A stretch of 64,000 bases of DNA from Petrosia ficiformis (GCA_947044365.1 OX345636.1:7274001-7338000), one strand, 5' to 3'. Positions 9,840 to 22,881 are shown, numbered from the stretch's first letter. Notes: a model not told the origin generated them from the sequence alone. Made by a program: numbers and translations.

Positions 9840-11395
9840 CTTATGGTACATTCGTTATTTACATGTACATATACGGTAGATTTCAGCACTTATAGCAGTC
9901 CAAACATGCGCTATTTTGTGAGGCTATATATGGCGTACGTGATGCTCCGAGGCCCAAATGGCAGTCCAGATGTGACGTCACGTCACTATATATTCAATCA
10001 AAATACTTTCTCTTAAATGAAATGGGCTATTGTGAAACTTCAGTTTTCTTGGTGTTGACTGTTTAAACTGAGTTTTAACAAAGATTTAGCATACTACAGA
10101 GCGTAGAATGTGCTTACTACAAATACAAAACATTAACTTTTTTGACTTGTACTGTACACATAGAAACATTTTGATGTACATGTACATGTACAATCTTTAG
10201 GATATACATTTAAATGTACATGTACGGGTGTCTGATGATACATGTATTTGACATCGATCTACATGTAGGAAAAATGTTTGAGGGTATTTCGTACATGTAT
10301 GTATATTTTATATACATGTGGATGTACATGTGATGTGCAGTGTTCTCCCCAGAGCAGCAAAGGCAGGACAGGACATTCAGCCCTGTTTTAATTCACCAAA
10401 ATAAATAATAAATTTTTGAATAACAATAAAGATTAAAATAGTTTTCAGTAATAACTATTACATAATAAACTGTGGGTGTGGTTAACTCGTGCTGTACATA
10501 ACCAGGCTGTTATACTTGAAAGCACAGCTATTGCAGTTAGTAATACTGTTGGCCTCCTTTAATACTATGTGTGCATGTACATGTATGTATGTATGTATGT
10601 ATGTATGAATGTATATCTACGATTATTTGCCTCATTTTCCGTTTCTCATTTACAATTACAGCTGGGCGATATAACTGCTATCACTATCATGATATTTATC
10701 TGTGATACTATTGCGATAGTGAATATACTGCGTTAGTGCGGTCTATATTGTTTGTACATATGAGACCGAATTTGCGAAAATCTGGCCTATGGGATAATTA
10801 TTAATTTTGAGACACGAATAAAAATAGACAGTTATGGATTACTTGGGCGATCATTGTTTTACTACATAAAAAGCTTCATTAACATCTTACCTATTCACTC
10901 ATACCTTCAAAGAAGTTTGGAGACATCTCTGTGCTTTGCTAGCCACTCCTCCTAAAAAAGTTGTTAGTCATTATGTTTAATGATTAAATAATTGGTTTAA
11001 TTGCTTTTTTCAAAATGAAGGATTTGTGACTACAACGGTTTAATCCCCCGCTGTAGCTTTGTCTTGTGCGTGATTGGGATGTATTACATGTATATCTCAT
11101 TCTGGAGCTAATTGAATACTCCATTCAGGTAATAACAAAAATAAATTTTGAAATTTTATCCCGTAAGCCTGATTACGCAAATTCGGTCACATATATTACT
11201 ATCTCAATAGTCTACATTGTATATGTGTATGTATCCGTGAGGTGGTTAATTCATCTGAATGGTGGTTAATTCATGCAGAGTGGTAGATATTCCTGACTAG
11301 TGCCGACCAATGTGAGCAGAACACTGGTGCATGTATATACATTTATATACATGTATATAATACTGTATTATAATACTTGTATATGTACATACTTG
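9840..11395. other. gene-poor stretch with interspersed repeats
   Basis: No supportable gene. 10020-10620 matches 19000-19590, and part of it (gatgtgcagtgttctcccca) recurs at 24780. 11200-11340 matches 31040-31190 (gaggtggttaattcat, agagtggtagat). A palindromic tgacgtcacgtca lies near 9976, a CRE-like sequence of unknown relevance. The remainder is A/T-rich simple sequence. Confidence 0.6.
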
Positions 11396-13500
11396 TTATG
11401 GCCCGTAGGGCCATCCCTATAATTGCTTTCCACGGGGTTGAATTATATATATATATATATATGTTTGTGTCACTTGCGCGACTATGCGTTGTATACGTAG
11501 TTAAGGAAGTTGCGTCATTCCCGGGGGCTTTTATGTCTCTTCACAGTATAAAAATGTGGAACACATGCATACATTGTTTATCAAATTAATAATTTTTAAT
11601 TATGTTTAAGTACATTTTTGGCATAATTTCTCTCTCCTTGACTTGTGTCATGTCTGCATGTGTTCACATATAATAGCATCAATACTTGAAGTATAGTCAT
11701 ACAAATGTATTGAAATACAAATGTAGTTTCCACATGCTGATTTCATTCTGCTGGTCTGCTCAGTCTCAAACACGCACAGCTACAACAGCTATTAATGTAG
11801 TTTCCACATGCTGATTTCATTTGATTTCATTCAGAATCATCCTACTGCTCTGCCAGTGTGTTGTAGCTCTCACACACATTCGTTTATGTACATGTATATG
11901 TACATGTACAATGTACTACTTCCATTTACTTGCGACATCCTTAGGATTGTATTCAACACTTACAAGACACAAGAATATATAAATATATTATTTCTGACCA
12001 TACATATACACACTGTGTACATGCAGATTCATGTGCCTGGCATGCTAGCAATAGGTGTAGAAACAATTAACAAACAAACAAGTAGCCACAATGGCTTATA
12101 AAATATTGAAGAAGCCACTCTGGCTTGACAATCAGCCACCATGTACATGTATAATAATGTAGTTATTAATTCAACTGTATTTCAATTCCTGCTATCAATA
12201 CTGTTTACTGGAAAATGATACTGGTTGGATTTGAGCATACCTTAAAATAAATTTATTATTAGTGTTGCACCTATACAGTAATTTGCCTATATGGCTATAT
12301 TTCACAATTCAAATTGCCTATATGCAGATCCAATCCAATATTATCTATGCGAAATACATGTATATAGTTGTATTTATCTAGTTTACAACTGTTCACACAT
12401 GGTGTAATGTTAATTATTCTATTGTTCGTGTGCTATACATTCTTGCCAAAGTAGATGTACATGTAGTTACAGGCATATTCAGCCAAAGTTGCACATATCT
12501 TCAGATTGTACTTGTGCAGTCTGAACAAGTGTATATAGAGAAAAAAAACATCCCTATGATTGCTTTACAAATTTAAGTGAAGACAAAAGTATCCCTATGA
12601 CTGCTTTGTGGTGTCCAGCATTCAGTAATCATGGCTGACTTCATCATGCCTAAAACACATCAGCTTATTATAGTTATTATTTTGATTATCTACTCTCCTG
12701 ACCTTTCAAAGGACCTTGTAGAACTTTAGTGGTACATGTACATGTCAATAAAAAATCACCATACAGTACAGTAATTACTCATCACAGTACAATAGTAGTA
12801 ATTGATATACTTATCAATTCAGCATCACACTGGTGAGACTGTACTGACACTAGTGTTGTTTAATTTAGTATGGCAATAATGTCCACTTGTAGTTGAATAA
12901 TTTCTATAACTTTTAGTTTTGTTATAGTTTACATGTAATTTAGTTATAGTTTAGTTAATTAAAAGTCAAAATGCCTTACTAAAAGTGGTTTGGTTATAAA
13001 CAACACTAACTGACAGCTACTATAATTAAGTAAATTACTCATTTACTTAACTCTTTACTTTAGTTTCATAAGATGATTGAATCCAAGAATGACAGAATCA
13101 TTTATAAAATTTCACAAGAAAGGATCGATACCCCTAAAACCCTCTACAGTACATTACAGGTTTACAGTACACCTCCCTCCACTCAGAATAACATTTGTAT
13201 GAAGCCTGTATTCCCTTTGATACACAAAACCAATTATGTTTAATCACTTAATTAATCTGCATTTCTGAGGAATTGTTTGTACATCTACATGTACATGTAC
13301 CTGTAGTACACCTGTACATGAAAAATTAATCTCCATTCATTATGCATTATACAGTATAATAATTATGTCAATAATAATTCACCATACAGTACAGTAGTTA
13401 TACAGTAGTTTTGACATAATTGGTGTACATGTCAATTGAACACTACAGTAATGATACAGTAATTACTGTTCACATTATACTGACAGTACAACTAAGGTAA

Positions 13501-14373
13501 CGAGCGCCGTCGGGACGGGACCCTTGCCTTCGTGGCAAAGTCTATAATCTTTTTTTTTTATTAATAATTATGTCAAAAGATTATAATTATTTATATAATT
13601 ATATAATTATATATATATCATTGCTGACTGATTTGTAGGGTTATATACTAATAACATTTACTTCAGATGGTTTATATAAAACATATAAAGTAATAAAATT
13701 GTACTGGCATGTTAGTTTCTATAATAATACAATAATAGTTATATAATTATATAAACTAACATGTCAGTACTTATTACTTTATAACTGAAAGATTTTAGTA
13801 TGATTATACCAGTCTCTTCCTTGTCTATACTATAAGTCTTACATTTTAGTCTCTCAAAAAAGAAAGAAAGATCTTCAATTAGTCTTGTGAAATGTGCTAT
13901 AAAGAGAGCCTAGAGCACTAAGACAGGTCCTCAAAACCGCTGAAGTTGGAGTCACGTGCACAGCACATGACTTAAAAATTTTAAATAGGCGGAGCCTGAA
14001 AGTAATGGAGAATTCTTGGAGCCAGTGCTCGATGTTGTACCAACCACTACCCAAGTTTTGTTTGCTTTTATGTAGTGCTTTACTAGCGATAGTCATGATA
14101 CAGGAGTATTTATGTTTTAATGTGTCCAGATGTTCCCAAGAGTCTTCTCGAGTCTGGAAACAGTAACCGTGAGGTATAAAAATTGTGATAACTTTAAAAC
14201 GGAAGGGTTTCACCAAAAGCCTGTTGTTACTTTTGATCCTTGTATAATTTGAAGTCTTCCTGTATCTAGTTCGAGCCACCAGTGTTCGTAGTTTTTGCAA
14301 AATTTTGTGAACACACACACACAGACACACAATATGATTACTGTACCCTTCCGCCTACGCTTCGCGGCGAGGG
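13501..14373. mobile_element. GC-ended, TTA/TAA-flanked nonautonomous element, copy 1
   Basis: Copy A has the empty site aactaaggtaattactg. Here the sequence is interrupted between TAA (13498-13500) and TAA (14374-14376), giving a 3-bp duplication. The insert starts cgagcgccgtcgggacggga and ends cctacgcttcgcggcgaggg. Related copies are 15853-16617, 25203-26340 and 36502-37233. A 3-bp TWA duplication suggests PIF/Harbinger, but the ends are not recognisable inverted repeats. Instead each end can form a small GC hairpin (CCGTC/GACGG; CCGC/GCGG). On the minus strand 13875-14150 keeps a frame related to the short ORF of the other copies. Confidence 0.75.
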
Positions 14374-14593
14374 TAATTACTGTTACTGTATGGTGACATT
14401 TTATTGACATATACTGTATTATTAATTTTTTGCTATACAATGTACTTGTAATTAAGTACAACATACAGCTGTACATGTGTATAGTGCTTGAAATAACATT
14501 TTCCAGACATTTTGACTCTGTCTGGACTAAATTCCATTTGTTTGGACAAATTGTCTGATTACACATGTACATGTACTTATAATAATAATATAA

Positions 14594-14983
14594 TCTGTTC
14601 TCATCCACGGGTTCATTGATTTAGCTAAGAAAGCTTTACCCTTTATTGATGTGTGATGTCCATCATCAGTCTGTGGTGATCGGGATATACTTCTCTCACA
14701 AACAGTATCGAGAAATCATTTAAAATCTGACAAAATCCATCAGCTTCTAGTATGCCTGTAAAAATACAAATATTATTGGTAGCTCCTCTACAACTAATGT
14801 CCACACATGGACTTTGACTGGATGCTTAGGATGACGTTTAGTACTTGGCTGCTCTCCCCTTTTCCCATGACAAAATCTCCTTTGAGACTCTATTTGAATA
14901 GAAGCTTCATCTGTCCAAATGACTTCTTCAAACTGACATTCTGTGTTCTCTATTGTTCATGCAAGACATTTCATTTTGTTGGG
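14594..14983 (-). pseudogene. Tc1/mariner-type transposase fragment, second copy
   Basis: This is the duplicate of the fragment at 4556-4945, with the same WTDEASIQ core and the same loss of sequence after MMD. There are a few private changes, such as extra bases near attattgg. It is a product of the segmental duplication rather than a second transposition. Confidence 0.75.
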
Positions 14984-15045
14984 CTGGTGTATCAGTTGAC
15001 ATTATACTGATCTTCTGAATGTCCAACCCAAGAGTGTTCGACTAT

Positions 15046-15390
15046 TCAGACTAGTACAGTATGTATTACATAAAGTAGTAATGTATTGCACTGTATAGTA
15101 CAGTATGTATTGCATAAAGTAGTAATGTATTGCACTGTATAGTACAGTATGTATTGCATAAAGTAGTAATGTATTGTACTGTATAGTACACTATGTATTA
15201 CATAAAGTAGTAATGTATTGCACTGTATAGTACAGTATGTATTACATAAAGTAGTAATGTTACGCACTGTATAGTACAGTATGTATTACATAATGTAGTA
15301 ATGTATTGCACTGTATAGTACAGTATGTATTACATAAAGTAGTAATGTATTGCACTGTATAGTACAGTATGTATTACATAAAGTATTAAT
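15046..15390. repeat. 44-bp minisatellite, about 8 copies
   Basis: Same unit as 5017-6285, at the homologous place in duplication copy B. The large difference in copy number shows that the array has expanded or contracted since duplication. Confidence 0.9.
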
Positions 15391-15852
15391 GTATTGTATT
15401 TAGGTATGTGCAATATGTATTGATATAGTGAAATATCTAAATTTACATTCAATATCGTGATACAGTATTTTTTTGGTGTGTCAATACACTGGAATGGACT
15501 GTTTTATTAATAAACCTGGTTTTTCCCATTTGTCTAATTTTATAACTAAAAGCAATTATACATGTAGCTAGGTAGCAGGCTTTCATTTAGAAAAATTGTG
15601 AAGGGGGGGCAAAAGTTGAATGTTGAGAACTTTTGGGGGGCGATGTATAGGGTTGGTGTTCACACCAACTGCCTAGGGGGGTCTGGGGGCATGCTCCCCC
15701 AGGGATTATTTTGGTGTTAAACTCTCTGAGGTCATTCACAGGGTAGTTAATGCTTGAGTCAAGTTTAGGTGTGAGTTTCACTAATTTACACCTATAAATA
15801 TATGTATACTCACATAATAATTACTGATGTAAAAAGGTAAGTAGAAGGATTA

Positions 15853-16617
15853 CCCTCGCCGCGTAGCGTAGGCGGAAGGGTACGGTAATCGTTTTGTCTG
15901 TGTGTCTGTGTGTCTGTGTGTCTGTTAGCACTTTTTCTGGAAAAATAAAAACATTGACAATTCAAATGGGGTACTGGTAGACTTCAAATTATACAAGGAA
16001 AAAAAATAACGTAGGAATTCTTCTAAAACCTTTTGGTTCTAAAGTTATGACAATTTTTATAACTCACAGTTACCGTTTCACAACTTTAAGATGAAACGAG
16101 GGCAATAACGAGAGTAAATATGGACACAAAAAACACAAGTAATCCTGTTTCATGGCTGTCGCTAGCCAAGAAACACTTCAAACCAAGAACAATCGAGGTA
16201 ATGGTTGCTACTACACCACCATTGATGCAAGATAGAAAGCTACCTAGCTCCACCTACAGGTATGTGCATGCGTCATGTACTAAACACGTGGTAGAGGCGA
16301 TTCAATAGTCAATACGTTTTCACATGGAGACTTTAGAGGTAGACTTGAGAACTTCTTCATTGTTTGAGAATTAGATGTAAGATATAATTATATACAAATT
16401 ATACATTTCATTGATATCCTTATTTTGTCTTTTAGAATATAAAGTTATAACAGTTTTAATTAATGCCCATAAATGTTTTTCAAATTTATATATCTATTCC
16501 ATGTAACAAAAGTATTGTTGTTTGTTTCATACACAAACTTTATTATATTTTGAAAAAAATTGTTGTGCTTTGTATTACTTTGCCATGTAGGCGAGGGTCC
16601 CGTCCCGACGGCACTCG
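15853..16617 (+). mobile_element. GC-ended TTA-flanked element, copy 2 (nested)
   Basis: TTA flanks both sides (15850-15852 and 16618-16620). It is inverted relative to the copy at 13501. It starts ccctcgccgcgtagcgtagg and ends cccgacggcactcg. It carries a (tgtgtgtc) microsatellite near its start and the 62-codon frame listed separately. It is 765 bp long, and the copy at 36502-37233 (732 bp) is its close sister. Confidence 0.75.
16120..16308 (+). CDS. 62-codon frame inside the TTA-flanked element
   Basis: The frame begins MDTKNTSNPVSWLSLAKKHF, continues with TIEVMVATTPPLMQDRKLPS and ends KHVVEAIQ before a stop. The sister copy at 36749-36937 has the same length and start, with only a few conservative changes (K to Q, N to D, R to K, A to T). 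The more distant copies at 13501 and 25203 keep recognisable related frames on their minus strands (TIASKAL, SCAVHVT, TSAVLRTC). I do not recognise a domain. It could be the remnant of an exon of a parent transposon or captured gene. It may not be translated. Confidence 0.35.
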   Translation: MDTKNTSNPVSWLSLAKKHFKPRTIEVMVATTPPLMQDRKLPSSTYRYVHASCTKHVVEAIQ

Positions 16618-17587
16618 TTACAATAGTAATGCACTTCAAAAGAATTACTACTACTATGATACTACTACTATAATAACAACACTATAATATACATGGATCT
16701 TACCTGGCCACCTATTATAATTTACGCATTGTGGAATTCTAATCAAAGATAATTATTTCATTAACTGGGCGTGGCCGCAATGGCTATGTAAAAAGCACTG
16801 AGATCGAGTAAGTGTGCTGAGGCGGATACTTTCTGGCCATTATTCAAGGTATGTTAGATATTGAATGCATAGATAATGATGTTGTTAGCAATGATTGTGG
16901 AAATAACAATGGTAAACACGCAACGTTATGACGCAAAACAAAAGCTGCTTGGACCTCAAAAATACATATTTTTGACTATAACTTTGAAGATAATTGTCGA
17001 ATCCTTCCACAAATTGAACCCCAAACAGGACACTGATATAGCATTACATGTTACAAGTTACAAGCCCAAACGTAGAGAGGAAAGTACCCGCCTTTTGCTG
17101 AATTTCTTGCTCGCATATGCGTAAAAATGTCTATATTTTACATTAAAACAACAGACAAAGCATTTCATAATATATATGTTCGTGTAGAGTGAAAACCATT
17201 CTATCCACTCTATGTTGTCTCTTCCTCAATAGAGCTGTAAAAGTAAAGTTACAACTGTTTAAAAATGTTGCATTATTTAGGTGAAAATTACTGTACTCAA
17301 GTATTAATGACCCTGTGTTTCTGGTGCATTTTCAGACCACGATGATGTAACTGTTTGAGATACTATTTTTGGAATCTAAACCAAAAATAGTTGTATTCAG
17401 CTAACTATTAACATTAAAATATTTTTGGGTAACCAAATTCCCAAGGGGGGGGGGCGAATGCCCCCCCCCCCCCAAATGAAACCCTGGGTAGTGTGCATAA
17501 CTTTGATTGATTTATTTTGCCAAATAAGTCATGTAATGTTTTTATATAAGCATTTCAATTATTATTTCAAATATCATAATACTATAT

Positions 17588-17812
17588 CAGTGTTTTTGAT
17601 AAGCTCATATGGCGCACCATTGGCTCACAGTGCTTCTTATTTGCCACCGCACAGTTCTTTCTTTGGCCCAGTGGCGCAGTTAATTTTGATTATACTGTCA
17701 GTAACAGCATTAACTTTAAAGTAATTGGCTCAAGATGTATTCCCTTAATGGCACACACACTAACCATTTTTGAGCCAATTTGGCCCAAGCTTCAAAAGTT
17801 ATCAAAACTCTA
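17588..17812. mobile_element. 225-bp hAT-type MITE, copy in duplication B
   Basis: This is the duplicate of 6565-6789, with identical length and left end CAGTGTTTTTGATAAG. The right end is degraded (ctcta instead of ctctg) and the target duplication is no longer perfect. Confidence 0.75.
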
Positions 17813-18769
17813 TTCTACATGTATATTGTGTTGTGATATTTTTGACAGTGATATGCAACACTATTATTTAGTTGTCACCTATATATGTACATGTACATTA
17901 ACAGTACAGTACAGTACTGTACAGTATGTATTGTACAAAGTATGAAGTCGAACTGTATTTTGAGTATAGTACATCATAGTACAAAATTCATGAGCAAAAA
18001 CAGCATGCTAGCAATAGGCATGGAAACAATTAACAAACATGTACATGTACTGAAGTGTAGGATTGTGTAGTGCAATGTACATGTACAAACTGTGAGTATT
18101 ATCACTTTGACTACTTGATACATGGAGTACCATAGTCCAGAATGTACTTTACTTTACTGTACTCTACTCTACTCTACTCTACACTGCAGTAGTGTACAGT
18201 ACAGTACAGTAGAGTACAATGTACATGTACTCCAAGCTAGCTATAATGAGGAAGTACTGTATCACATGAAGGAATGTAATATTGATCAGGATAATCACAA
18301 TCCTTTGGATATCTTGAAGACGCTTGTTTCATGTCCTGACTACACTAACTGATCTGTTAGTTAACTGTTTTACCTCATCATTTTTGACTTAGTATACAGT
18401 TTTTATTGGGAGTTGTGTTGATCTTAGAATCATGCACTGTTTACTACAGGCACTATTGGGTGTTGTGTTGATCTTAGAATCATGCACTGTTTACTACTAT
18501 TATAGGGATCTGGTGATGCATGTTGTACAGGTGCATGTGGCATCTACATGTACATGTAGAAACATTTCTGATGTACAAGTACATGTATGCTATATGTGGC
18601 ATCTACGGTACAAGTCGAAAAAAAGGTTTACGTTTTGTATTTGTACATGTAGTACGACTGTAGTATGAATCTGATTGTACTGTATTATTATCATTGTGTT
18701 AAAACGATTTATTTACATTTAAAGGTTCAATTAATATAATCACTGCTGAAATGTGGGTGTGGTTAACAA

Positions 18770-18960
18770 ACCAAATGGCCAACATTTTACTCTTAGAATC
18801 TCTCAAAAGAATTCAGATCTAAACAAAGTTGTGGAAATAGCCAAACAATTGTCTTGACAAAGATGGGCCTGACTACTAAAGACGGTCGAGTTGTATCAGA
18901 TTCTCCTGCCGTCATAGATGTTAGGAAAGGCTTGAATTTTGCTTCAAAGTTAGCATAAGG
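18770..18960 (+). other. unassigned sequence unique to copy B with short open frame
   Basis: 18864-18959 reads MGLTTKDGRVVSDSPAVIDV, then RKGLNFASKLA and a stop. The alternative frame just upstream reads LNKVVEIAKQLS. The composition is less A/T-biased than its surroundings and there is no equivalent in copy A. I do not recognise a family; it may be a decayed element or exon. Confidence 0.2.
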
Positions 18961-19628
18961 ACTGGTGAGTATGTAGACAACTCCTCAAGTTCAGTTTTAC
19001 AATTGTGAAACTTCAGGTTTCTTGGTGTTGACAAGAAATTACTGTTTAAACTGAGTTTTAACAAAGATTTAGCATACTACAGAGCGTAGAATGTGCTTAC
19101 TACAAATACAAAACATTAACTTTTTTGACTTGTACTGTACACATAGAAACATTTTGATGTACATGTACATGTACAATCTTTAGGATATACATTTATATGT
19201 ACATGTACGGGTGTCTGATGATACATGTATTTGACATTGATCTACATGTAGGAAAAATGTTTGAGGGTATTTCGTACATGTATGTATATTTTATATGTGG
19301 ATGTACATGTGACGTGCAGTGTTCTCCCCAGAGCAGCAAGGCAGGACAGGACATTCAGCCCTTTTTTAATTCACCAAAATAATAAATTTTTGAATAACAA
19401 TAAAGATTAAAATAGTTAATAACTATTACATAATAAATTGTGGGTGTGGATAACTTGTGCTGTACATAACCAGGCTGTTATACATGTACTTGAAAACACG
19501 GATATTGCAGTTAGTAATACTGTTGGCCTCCTTTAGTACTATGTGTGCATGTACATGTATGTATGTATGTATGTATGAATGTATATCTATGTCTGTATGT
19601 TTCTACATATGTATGTTGTACATACATA

Positions 19629-20283
19629 CAGTAGAGGACATTAAAAAAGTTAACGTTTCGTAATAGTAGAACGATCATTTTACGGCTCCATTTGTTGCAG
19701 ATTACAGTTGCAATCGTTTTAAAAAACAATGCTGATCGTTCGTGTTAATAAAATGGGCGTTTCTGTTTTTCCTAAAAAATACGTAGGGGCCGAGTGTTTA
19801 ACATCTAATTCTTGTAACCTCCATAACACTCGTATTTTATCAGACAGAAGATTCTAACTTACTTTGCTGGACAGAAGAATTGTTAACAAAGCCAATGATG
19901 TCAAACTTATGCTTCGTTATCACCAGGAAGAGTCCAAGGCGACCGCTTCAAAGTATAGTAGTATCACGGGCAGCAACGCCCACCTCTGTAAAACCTTGTA
20001 TAACTTATGCATTTTAAACAGCAATGACTTATAACTCACATATTTAGACAGAAGACCTTTTAAGAAAGCCATAGATACCAAAATCATGCTCCGTTAGCTG
20101 CAAGAAAGCAGCAAGGAGAGCATTTGAAAGTGTAAGTAGTCATCAGCGACGTCCATATTTGGCGTTCATGTGATTTCTTGTTGAAATGCACATGCGCAAA
20201 GATTCTTAATTGTAAAAACAGAACAAATCAGATAACGATCGTAGAATGATTACGAAACGTTAAGTTTTTTATGTCCTCTACTG
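19629..20283. mobile_element. mariner-like MITE with ~45-bp TIRs and TA duplication
   Basis: Left end CAGTAGAGGACATTAAAAAA, then GTTAACGTTTCGTAAT. The right end is the inverse with few changes (ATTACGAAACGTTAAG, then ATGTCCTCTACTG). TA dinucleotides flank both ends (19627-19628 and 20284-20285). The CAGT-type end and TA target fit Tc1/mariner. The interior has diverged internal repeats (cagacagaag, gacagaagacc) but no transposase. It is absent from copy A. Confidence 0.8.
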
Positions 20284-20285
20284 TA

Positions 20286-22880
20286 TATATGTACATACAT
20301 ATTTATGTACGTGTATGCACTAGTGTATATGTGCATAGGGCACATAGGAAGAGCCTCGGGGGAGTGCACCAGAATAAATAAGCTACCCGGTATGTAATGA
20401 AAGTATTGAAACTTTAGATGACAAATTATGAATTGGAATGAATTTGTAGTAACTGAATAAAATGAAAAATTAAATGATTGTTCAATAATTAAATAATGTA
20501 ATTATAATGATGGTAATTGTAAAAAGCTAAGAGTGTATGTAGTAAGAATGGATTTGACTCTCCATGTATTGCTGTGAGTTTGTCTCCTAGTTTATGGTGG
20601 TAGTATGTCCAGCAATGCCTTAAATCAGAAGAAATGCATACGGTACATGTGTGTGTGTGACCTTTAAAATCAATGTTAAGATCAGTTGAAATAGAAAGGC
20701 TGCACTTATCTAGCCACTGTGTTGTTGATTTCTTTGCATGACTGAAACTAGTCTTTATTGCCTATAAGGTATACATATGAAACAATATATATATTTACAT
20801 GTAATTGTGTGAATCAAACAAGCACACATGATCATTTGGAAGTGTAACTTCATTTTTCAGTTTCTTGTTAAAGTTTCTCCATAGCTCTCTGTCTGATTGA
20901 AACTAGTCTTCATTGCCTATAAGGTATACATTTGAAACAAGCATCACAGATACCTTTGATCCAAATGTGTTTCTCTGAAGTGCCTCACAGTTTTCCAGGT
21001 TATGTGCTTAGAATCAATTGCTTCACCTTTCTCCTAAGTTATTTTTTCAACAGAACGATTCACTTCACTTTTTCCTGGATCCACATGATTTCCATTAGAC
21101 CATGTGTGCATTGAATATATGATCTTGTGCAGTCACTCCATAGAAGCGTTACATACATACTCCAAGCCAAAAAGCTTTATGTCACGATTATTTGCTTCAT
21201 TTTCCGTTTCTCATTTTTCGACAATTACAGCTGCTATCACTATCATGATATTTATCTGTGATACTATTACGATAGTGAATATACAGCGATAGTGCAGTCT
21301 ATATTGTTTGTACATATACTAAGAGCTTCATATATAAAGTATGCCCCATAAAATAGTTCAGTATGAAGTTTAAACTGCAGATAAGAACATTGATCATAAT
21401 ACGTCTAATAATTATCTTTCAACTTGAATGAGTACTGCTGTACTACATATACTACATATACATGTACATTAGTTTCAGAGATTATAACAATAAGATTTTC
21501 TACATAGAAAGACAAGCATAATATTTCATGTAAAGCTATAAATTTCCTCCTATTTGTTACCATAACTAAACCACAATGCCTAACTACATGTGTACAAAAA
21601 CTATTGTACTCCATGGACTATATAGTGGTACTATCCCTCAGCCCTAATATTTATTCACGTCTACATCTATCCATTATTTGTAAATTTCCTGAATTCAATA
21701 CCTTCATAAACCATTTTGAAAAATTGAAAATATATACTCATGTATCTATGCTTGTTACAGGGGGGATATTTCCCCTAACTAGAGTTACATGTACCACCCC
21801 CACTAGAGGTCAAAAACAGCATCTACATGTAAGCTACGAGCCTTCTGGGGCCCCAAAAGCCACCAGAAGGAGCTTCAGAAAGCTTAGATTTATAATATTT
21901 CCTGAAGGAGCACTCCCACACATAGTGGACAGTGTGCTTCACATGATTGATTTTTCCCCTCCCTAACATAACATCATGTATGAAACCCTGACATGTATAT
22001 ACATGTATGTATTGTATCATGTGTGACTAAAGAGAGAATGAGGGAATTACAGGAATGTAGTCAATATGTTGTTATTAGTACTAAAGATCCAGATACTCAT
22101 AAACAATGTCATTGGGATGCAGGTTACTAACATGTATATATGTATTAGGACTGGGAAAAACCTTCAAAGGTACAAATCTTCATTAGTTCGTTAGGCAATC
22201 AAAGCTAAACTCTTCCTTCAAAGCTTCACTGCCATGTATATGCATGTGTCACATATGGATATACTTAATTAAAGAAGCTACATGTATGTCAATTCTGGAG
22301 GGCTCAGTCAATTAATGGGCATGGCACATACATGTAATGGAACATACACTTGACCTCTACATACCAGCAGGAAGAAGCTGCTTGTAGCTTACATAGAAAA
22401 TAGCTATTCTGTTTGAAATACAAATGTATATTCCTAAATTCCTACATGAATCTTTAAAATGGAAGGAAATAGGCAATCATAGATTCTTTATTTTTTCGTA
22501 TACAGTATCTTGTTTACTTGTGCATTTATATGTGCGTACATTTTTCTAACATACAGATATACACATATACACATGTACTTACATGTATGTGTATGTATGT
22601 CTACATGTATATAATGTGTCCATTAGTAATAATCATATGTGATAATCATATCGCCTAAATATTGCCATATCATGGTCACAAAAATAATAATTATTGTCCC
22701 ATAAATTCAGGTGTTCAGTACCATCACATCTACATGTAAATCAGTTTTCAACACTGTTTAGTCAACAAATAATAGGTATCAATTTGATTGTTGAATGAAA
22801 TTACCTGTACATCCATATGTAAGGTAGCCAATAATTGTGATACATGCACAGACAATAATCATATTTTCATAATCACCCAT
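20286..22880. other. gene-free stretch
   Basis: I see no supportable gene. Contents are a ~155-bp imperfect direct repeat (gaaactagtctt/attgcctataaggtatac at 20745 and 20900) and the end of duplication B (21189-21320). There is also a possible CAGGG-type element ending atgaaaccctg at 21988, with palindromic ccttctgg...ccagaagg inside. The rest is dispersed TACATG-rich simple sequence. Confidence 0.5.
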
Positions 22881-22881
22881 C

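Larger units (their letters stand above)
1907..10760 (+). repeat. segmental duplication, copy A
   Basis: This copy is collinear with 11530-21320. Shared landmarks, in order: the ctcttcac/tataaaaatg start; the ctggtctgctcagtctc block; the ttattattagtgttgcacc junction (3063 and 12251); the broken Tc1 transposase; the 44-bp array; the 225-bp MITE; the ctagctrtaatgaggaag block; and the gattatttgc-cattttccgtttctc end. Copy A alone has the TIR element at 2601-3043, the SINE at 7216-7448, the CD36-like exon and the hairpin at 9529-9827. It has only about one-quarter kilobase of shared sequence after 10 kb. This is direct tandem duplication followed by independent insertions. Confidence 0.85.
15576..17486. 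mobile_element. CAGG(G/C)TTTCATTT-ended transposon, nonautonomous
   Basis: The termini are CAGGCTTTCATTT and AAATGAAACCCTG (inverse CAGGGTTTCATTT). GGTAG flanks both sides (15571-15575 and 17487-17491), while copy A has a single ggtagtgtgc at about 6466. The 5-bp duplication and CAGGG end recall hAT-like or related cut-and-paste elements. The interior includes G-rich palindromic tracts (15635-15710 and 17443-17474), a nested element (15853-16617) and no intact transposase. Confidence 0.75.
11530..21320 (+). repeat. segmental duplication, copy B
   Basis: This is the partner of 1907-10760 (see there). Relative to copy A it contains insertions at 13501-14373, 15576-17486 (itself holding 15853-16617) and 19629-20283. 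It has a contracted 44-bp array and lacks the CD36-like exon, the SINE and the foldback. Confidence 0.85.
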
